Positions 26,483 through 36,104 of a stretch of DNA of 64,000 nucleotides are shown one piece after another. Every line of letters starts with the position of its first letter. Position 1 is the stretch's first letter. The notes beneath the pieces are model-generated. The model was not told the origin of the DNA. It searched no databases and worked only from the letters and a program-made list of their open reading frames with translations. The translations under genes were made by a program, and so were the position numbers. The stretch is from Pseudomonas sp. 10S4 (GTDB lineage: Bacteria > Pseudomonadota > Gammaproteobacteria > Pseudomonadales > Pseudomonadaceae), in assembly GCF_034344865.1 (NCBI RefSeq), contig NZ_CP133774.1, positions 3,906,001 to 3,970,000 of the forward strand, given 5' to 3'.

Positions 26483-26959
26483 GGCTGACCGCCTTTTTTG
26501 TTATTTCCTGATGCCTGCCTGCATATCTCCATGACGGCAAAGCGATGCACTTCCTGTGGAACGAGCGCCTCGGCAAAACCCGACGACAACTTCGTACATC
26601 TTCACCTTAGAGCCCGCGTCACACTTGGTTTAGATCCATTTCGTATGGTGTAAGCGTTAAAAGCGCTTAAAAAGGCATGAGGCTTATTGCCAGCTTCTTG
26701 GGCGCCCGTTTGCTAGACAGCTTCGTCACCTGAATCGGTTAATCCGATAGCTGGCTACCGTCCGTCTGAGCGTGACCGTCAACGTCGGTGAGCACTGCGG
26801 TCATTGAATCCGTGGCTGCTCGGCTTAAGGTGATAGTTCATTCAAGATCAAGAGATCGCAGCCTTCGGCAGCTCCTACAAAAATGCCGCAATCCCCTGTA
26901 GGAGCTGCCGAAGGCTGCGATCTTTTGATGTTACTCACACCATCAGGTTCGAGGACCAC
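26483..26959. other. Intergenic stretch before the thiolase gene
   Basis: About 480 bases hold no convincing gene. A family C repeat occupies 26847-26927. The rest has short direct and inverted matches only (such as GCGTTAAAAGCGCTTAAAAAG near 26650). Confidence 0.5.
26847..26927. repeat. REP-type inverted pair, family C
   Basis: GATCGCAGCCTTCGGCAGCT with CCTACA, then the complement after a short spacer (AAAATGCCGCAATCCCC). It is the second copy of the unit at 21702-21781. Confidence 0.9.
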
Positions 26960-28164
26960 ATGACCGAAGCTTTGATTTTCGACGCGTTACGCACGCCCCG
27001 TGGCAAAGGCAAGGCCGATGGCGCGTTGCACAGCGTCAAACCGGTGAACCTGGTGGCCGGGTTGCTGACAGCGTTGCAGCAACGCACGTCGCTCGATACC
27101 AGTCAGGTCGATGACGTGGTACTCGGCTGCGTTACGCCCATCGGCGATCAAGGCTCCGACATCGCCAAAACGGCGACCCAGGTCGCCGATTGGGACGTCA
27201 GCGTGGCCGGTGTGCAAATCAACCGCTTCTGCGCTTCGGGATTGGAGGCGGTGAACCTCGGCGCGATGAAAGTCCGTTCCGGCTTCGAGGACCTGGTGGT
27301 GGTCGGCGGCGTCGAGTCGATGTCTCGGGTGCCGATGGGCAGCGACGGCGGCGCCTGGGCGCTGGACCCGGAAACCAACCTGCACAGCCACTTCACCCCC
27401 AAGGCGTGGGCGCCGACCTGATCGCCACGATGGAAGGCTTCAGCCGTCAGGACGTCGATGCCTACGCGCTGCATTCCCAGCAAAAAGCCGCGCGGGCCAG
27501 GGCGGACGGTTCGTTCAACAAGTCGCTGGTGCCGGTGCAGGACCAGAACGGCATCATCTTGCTCGATCACGATGAATTCATCCGCGCCGAATCGACAATG
27601 GAAGGTTTGGGCAAGCTCAAGCCGAGCTTCGAGATGATGGGGCAAATGGGCTTCGACGCCACTGCGCTGCGGGTCTACAGCCACGTGGAGCGAATCAACC
27701 ACGTTCACACGCCGGGCAACAGCTCCGGGATCGTCGACGGTGCGGCGCTGATGTTGATCGGTTCCGAAGCCAAGGGGCGGGCGCTGGGCTTGCAGCCACG
27801 GGCGCGGATCGTCGCCACGGCGGTCACCAGTACCGACCCGACCATCATGCTCACCGGCCCGGCGCCGGCCACTCGCAAAGCCTTGGCCAAGGCCGGGTTG
27901 CGGGTCGAAGACATCGATCTGTTTGAGGTCAACGAAGCCTTTGCCTCGGTGGTGCTGAAGTTCATCAAGGACATGGCGATTGACCCGGACAAGGTCAACG
28001 TCAACGGCGGCTCGATCGCCATGGGGCACCCGTTGGGCGCCACCGGGTGCGCGATCCTCGGCACCCTGCTCGATGAACTGGAAACCCGGCGCCTGCGCTA
28101 TGGCCTCGCGACGCTGTGTGTCGGCGGCGGCATGGGCATTGCCACCATCATCGAACGCCTCTGA
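26960..28164 (+). pseudogene. Acetyl-CoA acyltransferase (thiolase), one frameshift
   Basis: This gene encodes a beta-ketothiolase of about 400 aa, cleaving 3-ketoacyl-CoA. The N-terminal part contains the active-site Cys in [16 protein letters not shown]; the C-terminal part has the catalytic [26 protein letters not shown] and the final CVGGGMGIA. The two parts are in different frames. Restoring one C at 27396-27400 gives [14 protein letters not shown] as expected. The homopolymer site points to an error. A beta-oxidation multifunctional gene follows 25 bases later. Confidence 0.85.
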
Positions 28165-28189
28165 GCCCTGACTTCAAGGAAAAAGTGAC

Positions 28190-30334
28190 ATGACCGAAGC
28201 CATTCGTTACGAAAAAGGTCAGGACCCAGATCGTCGTCCTGACCATCGACATGCCGGGCCAGAGCGCCAACACCATGAACGCGGTGTACCGCGAAGCCAT
28301 GGCCGCCCGCGTCGCCCAATTGGTTGCCGAAAAGGACAGCATCGCCGGCGTCATCATCACCTCGGCCAAGAAGACTTTCTTTGCCGGTGGCGATCTCAAT
28401 GAACTGATCAAGGTCGGCAAACCCGAAGCCAAAGCCTTCTACGACATGGTGCTCACGCTGAAAGGGCAACTGCGCACCCTGGAAACCCTTGGCAAACCGG
28501 TGGTCGCCGCGATCAACGGTGCGGCGCTGGGCGGCGGTTGGGAAATCTGCCTGGCTTGCCATCACCGCGTGGCGCTGGACAACCCGTCGGTGCAACTCGG
28601 CTTGCCGGAAGTCACCCTCGGTTTGTTGCCGGGCGGCGGCGGGGTGGTGCGCATGGTCCGCATGCTGGGCCTGGAAAAAGCCTTGCCGTACTTGCTTGAA
28701 GGTAAGAAGGTCCGGCCGCAACAGGCGTTGCTGGCGGGTTTGATCGATGAGCTGGCGGCGGATCACGATGAACTGCTGGCCAAGGCGCGGGCGAGGATTC
28801 TGGCCAACCCGAGCGTTGTGCAGCGTTGGGACGTGAAGGGTTATCAGATCCCCGGTGGCACGCCGTCGAACCCGAAAGTCGCGCAGATGCTGGCCATCGC
28901 GCCGTCGATCCTGCGCACTAAAACCCAGGGCACGATGCCGGCGCCGGAGAAAATCCTTTGCGCGGCGGTGGAGGGTGCCCAGGTGGATTTCGACACGGCG
29001 CACCTTATTGAAACCCGTTACTTCACGGAGTTGACCACCGGCCAGGTGTCGAAGAACCTGATTGGTACGTTCTGGTTTCAGCTCAATGAGATCAATGCCG
29101 GTGGTTCGCGGCCGCAGGGGTTTGCGCCTTACGTGACTCATCGCGTGGGTGTGCTCGGCGCGGGGATGATGGGCGCAGGCATCGCCTTTGTCAGCGCCTC
29201 GGCTGGTATCGACGTGGTGCTCAAGGACATTAATCTTGCGGCAGCAGAGAAGGGCAAGGCGCACTCGGCGGCGTTGCTGGACAAGAAAGTTTCCCGTGGC
29301 CAACTGAGCGCTGAGCAGCGAGACGCCGTGCTGGCGCGGATTCAGCCCACGGAAAGCGATGCCGATCTGGCCGGTTGCGACCTGATCATCGAGGCCGTGT
29401 TCGAAGATCGCGAACTGAAAGCCAAGGTCTCGTCAGCAGCACAAAAGTCGTTGGCCCGGACGCGGTGATCGCCTCCAACACCTCGACCCTGCCGATCAGC
29501 GGCCTGGCCACTGCAGTGCCGGACCAGACGAAGTTCATCGGTCTGCATTTCTTCAGCCCCGTGGAAAAAATGCCCCTGGTGGAAATCATCAAAGGCGCGA
29601 ACACCAGCGACGAAACCCTGGCCCGTGGTTTCGATTTCGTCCTGCAAATCAAGAAAACCCCGATTGTGGTCAACGACAGTCGTGGCTTCTTCACGTCGCG
29701 GGTGTTTGGCACCTTCACCAATGAAGGCATCGCCATGCTCGGCGAAGGCGTGAGCGCGCCGATGATCGAGACCGAAGCGCGCAAGGCCGGGATGCCGGTC
29801 GGACCTCTGGCGATCTCCGACGAAGTTTCCCTCAGCCTCATGAGCCATATCCGCCAGCAAACGGCCAAAGACCTGCAAGCAGAAGGGAAACCGCTGATTG
29901 AGCACCCGGCCTTTGCCGTGATTGACTTGCTGCTCAACGAATACAAACGTCCGGGCAAGGCCGCTGGAGGTGGTTTCTACGATTACCCGGCCGGAGGGCA
30001 GAAACATCTTTGGCCTCAGCTGAAAAACCGTTTCGAGAAGGCCGACGGGCAGATTTCGCCGAAGGATGTACGTGATCGCCTGCTGTTCGTGCAAGCCATC
30101 GAAACCGTGCGCTGCGTGGAGGAGGGCGTGCTGACCTCGACGGCGGACGCCAACGTTGGCTCGATCTTCGGCATCGGCTTCGCGGCCTGGACCGGCGGCG
30201 CGCTGCAATTCATCAACCAATATGGCGTGAAAGATTTTGTCGCACGCGCCCAGTATCTGGCCGAGCAATATGGCGAGCGCTTCGCTCCACCGGCGCTGCT
30301 GCTGGACAAAGCGGCCAAAGGGGAGGCGTTCTAA
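28190..30334 (+). pseudogene. 3-hydroxyacyl-CoA dehydrogenase/enoyl-CoA hydratase, two frameshifts
   Basis: This is a fused beta-oxidation protein of about 715 aa (FadB-like). The hydratase half has KKTFFAGGDLNELIKVG and NGAALGGGWEICLACHHRVA; the dehydrogenase half has GVLGAGMMGAGIAFVSASAG and IASNTSTLPISG. Two single-base lesions break it: an extra C at 28225-28227 near the N-terminus and one missing A at 29443-29446. Correcting both gives one continuous, normal frame. The thiolase partner gene upstream is broken in the same way. Confidence 0.85.
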
Positions 30335-30429
30335 GGGACCAGTGACGCATTCCGGGGCTTGCCTTGCCACCGTGTTTCAAGGCAGGCTCTGGGGTGTGCA
30401 TTATTCCCATCACGTGTCAGGTATTTTTT

Positions 30430-31152
30430 ATGTCGTTACGCATCTGCATTCTGGAAACCGACATCCTGCGTCCAGAACTGGTCGATCAATATCAGGGTTA
30501 CGGGCAGATGTTCCAGCGCCTGTTTTCGCAGCAACCCATCGCTGCCGAGTTCACCGTCTACAACGTGATGCAGGGCGACTACCCCAGCGATGAGCTGACC
30601 TTCGACGCCTACCTGGTCACCGGCAGCAAGGCTGATTCCTTCGGCACCGACCCGTGGATTGAAACCCTCAAGACTTACTTGCTGACTCGCTATGAGCGCG
30701 GCGACAAACTGCTGGGCGTGTGCTTCGGCCATCAACTGCTGGCGCTGCTGCTCGGCGGCAAGAGCGAGCGAGCGAGCCAGGGGTGGGGCGTTGGCATCCA
30801 TAACTACAAACTCGCCGCGAAGGCGCCGTGGATGAGCCCGGTGATGGAAGAACTGACACTGCTGATCAGCCACCAGGATCAAGTCACGGTGCTGCCGGAA
30901 AACGCCACGGTGATTGCCTCGAGCGATTTCTGCCCGTTTGCCGCGTATCACATCAACGATCAGGTGCTGTGCTTCCAGGGGCATCCGGAGTTCATTCACG
31001 ACTACTCACGGGCGTTGCTGGAGATTCGCCAGCAGCATTTGGGTGAGCAGGTTTATTCCAAGGGTGTGGCGAGCCTTGAGCATGCGCATCATGGCGCTAC
31101 GGTTGCGGAGTGGATGATGCGGTTTGTGGCGCATAAGCCTGAGACGGTTTGA
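30430..31152 (+). CDS. Class I glutamine amidotransferase
   Basis: This 240 aa protein has the triad GATase fold: the nucleophile Cys in GVCFGHQLLA, the His in FQGHPEFIHDYS, and the Glu in the same motif. It resembles the GMP-synthase-like amidotransferase family of unlinked glutaminase domains; such proteins may act on gamma-glutamyl compounds. The start at 30430 (MSLRICILE) gives the usual N-terminus. It follows the beta-oxidation pair by 95 bases. Confidence 0.87.
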   Translation: MSLRICILETDILRPELVDQYQGYGQMFQRLFSQQPIAAEFTVYNVMQGDYPSDELTFDAYLVTGSKADSFGTDPWIETLKTYLLTRYERGDKLLGVCFGHQLLALLLGGKSERASQGWGVGIHNYKLAAKAPWMSPVMEELTLLISHQDQVTVLPENATVIASSDFCPFAAYHINDQVLCFQGHPEFIHDYSRALLEIRQQHLGEQVYSKGVASLEHAHHGATVAEWMMRFVAHKPETV

Positions 31153-31162
31153 GGCTAAAAGC

Positions 31163-31226
31163 TTCGCGGGCAAGCCTCGCTCCTACGGATCACGCTGACC
31201 AGTAGGAGCGAGGCTTGCCCGCGAAT
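31163..31226. repeat. REP-type inverted pair, family D
   Basis: CTTCGCGGGCAAGCCTCGCT with CCTAC, then its complement. The unit resembles family A but with CGGGCAAGCCTCGCTCCTAC. A half copy is in the mosaic at 50719-50796. Confidence 0.88.
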
Positions 31227-31248
31227 CGCACAGACGACTCGGTCTTGA

Positions 31249-32220
31249 CTACAACCACCCGGACTTCTTGAAACTCGCCCACAAAGCCACGCAACCCACG
31301 GTGATGAAACTCAGCACCGCGAAATACCCGTAATGCCAACTCAATTCCGGCATGTTCTGAAAGTTCATCCCATAAATCCCGGCCACCGCCGTCGGAAACG
31401 CCAGAATTGCTGCCCACGCCGCAAACTTGCGCTGCACCACGCTTTGGCGTGCAGCCTCCAGCAACACCCCGACCTCAATCGTCTGGCTGGCGATATCCGC
31501 CAGGGTCGTCAGGTCTTCCATCTGCCGCGTGACGTGGATCTGCACATCACGGAAGTACGGCCGCATGTTCTTGTCGATAAACGGGAAGCTCAGCTTCTGC
31601 AGCTCTTCACCGATCTCCACCATTGGCGCCGCATATCGGCGCAAGCGCAGCACGTCGCGGCGCAGGCTGTGGAGATTCTGGATGTCACGCTCATTCAGCG
31701 CGCTGCACAGCACGTTGCGCTCCAGCTCATCGATCTCGGCGTGAATCGCTTCGCCCACCGGCTGGTAGTTTTCGATGACGAAGTCGAGGATGGCATAGAG
31801 TACGAAATCTTCCCCGTGCTCCAACAACAACGGACGCGCCTCACAGCGTTGGCGGACATGGGCGTAGGACGCCGAATGACCGTTGCGCGCGGTGATGATG
31901 TAACCCTTGCCGGCAAAGATGTGAGTCTCGATGAACTCCAGTTTGCCTTCATGGCGGATCGGCGAGTACGTGACAATAAACAGTGCATCACCGAAGGTTT
32001 CCAGCTTCGGTCGGCTGTGTTTTTCCAGGGCATCTTCGATGGCCAGTTCATGCAGGTTGAACTGGCGTTGCAGGTTGGTCAGCTCCTCGGCGTTGGGCTC
32101 TTCGAGGCCAATCCAGACAAAGTGTCCGGTCTTGGCCGCCCAGGCGGCGCCTTCGTCGAGAGTGATATTGGTGATTTTTTTACCGGCGCTGTAAACCGCA
32201 GCAGCAACAACTCTACCCAT
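31249..32220 (-). CDS. CorA family Mg/Co transporter
   Basis: This 323 aa channel protein has the cytoplasmic alpha/beta funnel domain (residues 1-250), a long pore helix, and two C-terminal membrane segments. The selectivity motif YGMNF lies between them (AVAGIYGMNFQNMPE). The final basic FKKSGWL is typical. Its substrate is probably Mg2+ or another divalent cation such as Zn2+. The gene is monocistronic. Confidence 0.92.
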   Translation of the reverse strand: MGRVVAAAVYSAGKKITNITLDEGAAWAAKTGHFVWIGLEEPNAEELTNLQRQFNLHELAIEDALEKHSRPKLETFGDALFIVTYSPIRHEGKLEFIETHIFAGKGYIITARNGHSASYAHVRQRCEARPLLLEHGEDFVLYAILDFVIENYQPVGEAIHAEIDELERNVLCSALNERDIQNLHSLRRDVLRLRRYAAPMVEIGEELQKLSFPFIDKNMRPYFRDVQIHVTRQMEDLTTLADIASQTIEVGVLLEAARQSVVQRKFAAWAAILAFPTAVAGIYGMNFQNMPELSWHYGYFAVLSFITVGCVALWASFKKSGWL

Positions 32221-32342
32221 GATGGTGGTTCACTTCTTATTAGCAGATGGCAGTGGCAGGCAGCGATCAGCTTAGCCTTGTCTGCTGCTTGAGAGTCAGT
32301 GAAATCTTAAGAGTTCGCTGGCACGAGGTCGCAGGCAAAAGA

Positions 32343-32362
32343 AAACCCGCACAGGGCGGGTT
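32343..32362 (-). terminator. Terminator after the acyltransferase
   Basis: AAACCCGC pairs with GCGGGTTT around a short ACAGG loop. It lies 5 bases past the stop codon of the minus-strand acyltransferase gene. Confidence 0.7.
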
Positions 32363-32366
32363 TCGT

Positions 32367-33089
32367 TTAAGCGGCTTGCAGTTGTCGATCCATCGAGGCG
32401 ATGCATTCGCGCATCTGTTCTCGGCATTGGGCGATCAGCAGAGGCATGTCGTCCATGCTTAACCCTGCGGTCGGAATCGCCGGCAGCGAACGAATCAGAA
32501 TTTTCCCACTGCTCCAGCGGTTCAATCGCATGTGTTTGACGTAACTGCTGACACACACCGGTACGATCGGCACCCCGGCCGCAATCGCCATCTGGAACGC
32601 GCCTTTCTTGAACGGCAGCAACTCTTCGCCGAGGTTACGCGTGCCTTCCGGGAACACCCAGATCGAGGTGTCTTCATGCTGCAAGGTGTGCGTGGTGGTC
32701 AGCATCGACTGGCGCGCCTTGTGCGCATTGCCGCGGTCGATCAACACATTACCCGCCAGCCAGAACAACTGACCGAACAGCGGCACCCACTTCAGGCTCT
32801 TCTTGCCGATGCACACGGTGCGGTGGGGCACGACGTTGCCGAACACAAACAGATCATAGTTGGACTGGTGATTGGCGATGATCACGCAGCTCTCGGGTTT
32901 GTCCATCAACGGCCCGACATCGGTCTTCACCCGCAGACGCAAAATACACATCGCCGGCCAGGCATACAGGCGCGCGCATAAACGGCTGTTGTCCGGGTTG
33001 AACGGTCGGCACAGACCGAGGATCACCCCCGCCACACCGGCCAGAATAAAGTGCAGGCCCATCAATGACATACGAAACACAAACAGCAT
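32367..33089 (-). CDS. 1-acyl-sn-glycerol-3-phosphate acyltransferase
   Basis: This 240 aa PlsC-family protein transfers an acyl chain to lysophosphatidic acid. It has an N-terminal hydrophobic anchor, the catalytic block NHQSNYDLFV, the VPLFGQLFWLAGN region, the substrate-phosphate motif FPEGTRN and VPIVPVCVSSYV. The start at 33089 has no strong RBS; MSLMGLHFIL a few codons in is an alternative. Confidence 0.9.
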   Translation of the reverse strand: MLFVFRMSLMGLHFILAGVAGVILGLCRPFNPDNSRLCARLYAWPAMCILRLRVKTDVGPLMDKPESCVIIANHQSNYDLFVFGNVVPHRTVCIGKKSLKWVPLFGQLFWLAGNVLIDRGNAHKARQSMLTTTHTLQHEDTSIWVFPEGTRNLGEELLPFKKGAFQMAIAAGVPIVPVCVSSYVKHMRLNRWSSGKILIRSLPAIPTAGLSMDDMPLLIAQCREQMRECIASMDRQLQAA

Positions 33090-33256
33090 TTACAGGCCCC
33101 ACCGGGACAAAAGGTGGCGCAGTGTACGGATGTGCACTGTTTTCGGCAATTGCCGCTATAGAGGCGGGAGATAGGCGATGTTTAAGCGCATGTTTCCGAC
33201 TTGAGTGTCAGACACGGCCTAGAGCGGTTGCAGGCTTTTCAACAGAGCACGTACGA

Positions 33257-33283
33257 AAAGCCCGACACGAGGGCCGGGCTTTT
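33257..33283 (-). terminator. Terminator after the enoyl-CoA hydratase
   Basis: AAAAGCCCG pairs with CGGGCTTTT around a short loop. It lies 19 bases past the stop of the minus-strand hydratase gene. Confidence 0.75.
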
Positions 33284-33302
33284 CGTTGTAGCGGGCCGGA
33301 GC

Positions 33303-33991
33303 TTAGCCCAAGTGTTCCTGATCCTGGATGATCGCGTTGTCCAGCGTCTCCAGCAGCGCTTGGCGCACTTTCAGCTTGGTGTTCTTGTGCGCGGTCATGT
33401 TGATCTTCTTCAACTGACGCGCCGCGGCCAGTGCTGCACCTTGCAGCTCCTCGGCCGAGACCACCACATCGAGGAACCCGGCCGCAATCGCGCTCTGCGG
33501 ATTAAACATCTCGCCATTGATCACCGAACGATGCAGCGCCGCGTTGCTCAGGCGATCACGCGCCAGTTCGATCCCGGCGTGGTGCATGGTCATACCGATC
33601 TGCACTTCATTCAGACCAATGCTGAACGGACCGTCGACACCAATGCGGTAATCCGCCGACAACAACAGGAATGCACCCTTGGCCACCGCATGCCCAGGGC
33701 ACGCCACGATCACCGGGAACGGGTGCGACAACAAGCGGCGGGCCAGTGTCGAACCAGCCGTCACCAGCGCCACGGCTTCTTTAGGCCCGGCCGTCATCAC
33801 CTTCAAGTCATAACCGCCCGACAGAATCCCCGGCGTACCGGTAATGATCACCACCGCACGATCAGTCACCGCCTGATCCAGCGCAGCATTAAACGCCGCA
33901 ATCACGTCCGGGAAATGGCGTTTACCTTGCCATTGCTCAACGTCAGGGTCGCGATACCGTCTTCGAGGTTGTAGGAAACTAACTCACTCAT
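33303..33991 (-). pseudogene. Enoyl-CoA hydratase/isomerase, one frameshift
   Basis: This crotonase-fold protein of about 229 aa begins MSELVSYNLEDGIATLTLS and should continue SNGKVNAISPDVIAAFNAAL. A C is missing in the run read on the plus strand as GGG at 33910-33912, so the first 29 residues are out of frame with the rest. The core TGTPGILSGGYDLKVM is the oxyanion-hole motif. The start ATG is at 33991. As with the other broken genes nearby, a homopolymer error is likely. Confidence 0.8.
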
Positions 33992-34232
33992 GACGCTATT
34001 CCTTGTATGAAAGTTGAGGCAGACGTTACCCACCGCCGTAGGCCAGGTAAAGCGCCGTGACTGACCCGCCAGTCACCCTTTTCCCGTCGGACAAGCGTAG
34101 CCGGCCGCACTGGCCGTGCATTCCCCTCTATATAGAAGAGGGCACGACGCCGGAGATTGGCAGGTTTGCCATGGCCCGGAACCCGCCGGAACGACTAAAT
34201 CGCTAAGCGCATGAAAATTCTGAAAAAAATAT

Positions 34233-34261
34233 TTGCCATCGGAAAAGCTTTCGACTACATT
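34233..34261 (+). promoter_or_regulatory. Sigma-70 promoter for tRNA-Ser
   Basis: TTGCCA and TACATT are separated by 17 bases and followed by a GC-rich discriminator (TAGCGCGCC), 38 bases upstream of the tRNA. The rest of 33992-34299 shows no gene. Confidence 0.6.
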
Positions 34262-34299
34262 AGCGCGCCTCGACAGACAGAACTTGTTTGAAGAGATAC

Positions 34300-34389
34300 G
34301 GTGAAGTGTCCGAGTGGCTTAAGGAGCACGCCTGGAAAGTGTGTATACAAGAAATTGTATCGAGAGTTCGAATCTCTCCTTCACCGCCA
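34300..34389 (+). tRNA. tRNA-Ser (GGA anticodon)
   Basis: A 90-nt cloverleaf with the 7-bp acceptor GGTGAAG/CTTCACC, encoded CCA end, and the long variable arm of a class II tRNA. The anticodon loop CTGGAAA gives GGA (34334-34336), reading UCC and UCU. The T-loop is GTTCGAATC. A terminator follows. The 3' end of such tRNAs is a common phage/island integration site. Confidence 0.95.
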
Positions 34390-34401
34390 CATTAAGTAAA
34401 C

Positions 34402-34447
34402 ACAAACCCCTGATTTTCCTAGAGAAAGTCGGGGGTTTGTGGTTTTT
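34402..34447 (+). terminator. Terminator after tRNA-Ser
   Basis: A 9-bp stem ACAAACCCC/GGGGTTTGT with an inner partly paired loop is followed by GGTTTTT. Confidence 0.85.
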
Positions 34448-34735
34448 GGCGTCTGGAAAAAAGCGATGTGGGACCAATACGGAACCACGGAAGGTTTTCT
34501 GGCTTAGAAAGGAGGCCCACGCTTTCGACCGCGTTGCTAGACTGCCGGCGAACGAGCCGGAGCCGATTCAGACGCGGATGACTCAGTTGAATAATTGGAT
34601 AAGAGAGGAAGTTTTACGGCTCAAACCTTATGAGCTTAATACAATAGCTAGCAGCATCTGAACTGATCCAAGCCGCCGTTGTTGGCGGCTTTGTCGGTAG
34701 ATTTCCTGCATGATTGCCGGGAGTCAATACGGGTT
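34448..34735. other. tRNA-proximal sequence with a decayed coding look
   Basis: No intact gene is seen. One plus-strand frame to 34661 ends in a protein-like stretch (RMTQLNNWIREEVLRLKPYE), which could be the tail of a lost island gene. The longer open frame there overlaps the tRNA, so it is not taken as a gene. Confidence 0.35.
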
Positions 34736-35286
34736 TTACTGTTGGCCGTTCTTTAGATCAATTAGCTTTTCACCAGCAGAGCTTGAGGTTGAGGGAAGCT
34801 CTGATAGTTCCACATAAGCCCCATTTTTCCCATAGGTCAAGTATTTGCTTGAACTTTCATTGCCTGTGTTCTCAAAGATGACTTGAGCACCTTGTGCGGA
34901 AATGCTTACCCAGCGAGGGCGGTTTCTTTCCGCGAAATCGATCCGTTCTATTTTTCCGTCCCCTGAGTTGAAATAGAACAGGACCCCTTGCAGGAAGTTC
35001 GAAGTGAATTCACCTGAAATCACAAGCACGTTCATATTTTTTCCGTCGGAAACGCACTGCCATTGAATTCCGCTTCCTCGAGACTCATTTGAACCGTTAT
35101 AGATGAATTTTGTTTGTTGGGCATAACGGACTTTATAGACAAAAGAGTCTTCAATCGGAGAAAAGCGTAGCAATGAAATTGTATTTTTCTGTCCCGCTAA
35201 TTCACAGGTGATAGGGGGCTTAGCTGAGCTGCGAATGTCGAAATACTAAAAAATGCTAGTCCAAATCCGAGTATAAAATTTTTCAT
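34736..35286 (-). pseudogene. Secreted hypothetical protein, one frameshift
   Basis: The start at 35286 gives a signal peptide (MKNFILGFGLAFFSISTFAA) and GAGGGATATGG upstream. The mature part then reads PPITCELAGQKNTISLLRF in the other frame. Adding one C at the plus-strand G-run 35214-35218 joins the two into about 183 aa. The mature protein is beta-rich with no recognised domain. Its start overlaps the stop of an upstream remnant by ATGA, as toxin/immunity pairs often do; that link is only inference. Base composition is less GC-rich than the core genes. Confidence 0.6.
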
Positions 35287-35471
35287 TTGACCATATCCCT
35301 CAAAAGTTGCATTGAGTTGGGAGCGACACGAAGCTTGTCCGCACATCCTTTGATCTTGCGGTAGTAAACACCGTTCTGACTGCCACGATAATCTTTGTAA
35401 GCTTCAACAACCGGCTCTGACTCACCCTTGTGGATATGTCGCTGTATAAGGATTTCAGTTGAGTTACCCTC
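35283..35471 (-). pseudogene. C-terminal remnant of a longer protein
   Basis: A 62-codon frame has no start codon near its 5' end, which is closed by a TGA at 35472-35474. It reads EGNSTEILIQRHIHKGESEP and on to APNSMQLLRDMVK before its stop. The coding look and the ATGA overlap with the secreted-protein gene suggest it is the tail of a truncated gene. No family is recognised. Confidence 0.45.
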
Positions 35472-35544
35472 TCAGGTCGTTCCCGGGTAAAAGGCTATAG
35501 AGCTAGTAAGGTTGTTGCGCAGTAAGCGTCTGAGTTAAATAAAA

Positions 35545-35577
35545 TGGGCGACCAAGTGGTCGCCCATTTTTATCACC
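35545..35577. terminator. Terminator hairpin
   Basis: ATGGGCGACC pairs with GGTCGCCCAT and is followed on the plus strand by TTTTTATC. It abuts the stop of the minus-strand gene at 35573. Confidence 0.75.
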
Positions 35578-35842
35578 CCGGCATCTTATCCAGCCGACGC
35601 CCAATCACATCCAGCACATCGCACCCATCCCTCAAAGGAATAGAGCAAAGCAGCGCGAAGTCGCTGAGGATGACTGAGTCGCTGATGATTTCACCACGCA
35701 TTGCGAGGTTTTCCAGGACTTGGGTGACGGCTCTGATTCGATAGCCAGCAGCGTCTAGCAGGATATGCAAAGGTTTGGTGGTATCGACGAACAGGGTGGG
35801 TTGATCGTCGGCGTTGCTGGTGAGGGCCATGTATTGATTCAT
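35573..35842 (-). CDS. Small hypothetical protein
   Basis: This 89 aa soluble protein (MNQYMALTSNADDQPTLFVD) has a helical C-terminal two-thirds ending VLDVIGRRLDKMPG. GGAGC upstream supports the ATG at 35842. It resembles small pseudomonad accessory proteins such as the DUF3077 group, but I am not certain of the family. Confidence 0.65.
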   Translation of the reverse strand: MNQYMALTSNADDQPTLFVDTTKPLHILLDAAGYRIRAVTQVLENLAMRGEIISDSVILSDFALLCSIPLRDGCDVLDVIGRRLDKMPG

Positions 35843-36104
35843 GAGTGAAGCTCCATTTGATTTGGAAAAGTTCCTTCAAATGTCATCAGGTCGCCAAACC
35901 TGGCCGCCGTTGAGCGACGTTCAAACTATAAGTGTCCGCGGCCAAAAGCAGCAATACACAACCAAGCTGATGCTTCCGAACGTTTTGTAGGACTCGGCCC
36001 CAATACCAGTACGAACTTTTCAATCCCCCCGAAAAACCTGGCTTTGAGACGAATCCCATCCCGCCTGTTATAGACCGCCAATCCCCTCGAACGGAATCGA
36101 CACT

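Noticed and set aside
34360..34370. GTGTATACAAG in the tRNA-Ser variable arm as an operator
   Set aside because: The palindrome-like stretch is part of the tRNA long variable arm and is explained by tRNA structure.
34341..34661. A 106-codon plus-strand frame beginning in tRNA-Ser
   Set aside because: It starts inside the tRNA and crosses its terminator, so it cannot be a real gene as drawn; only its 3' part has a protein-like look.
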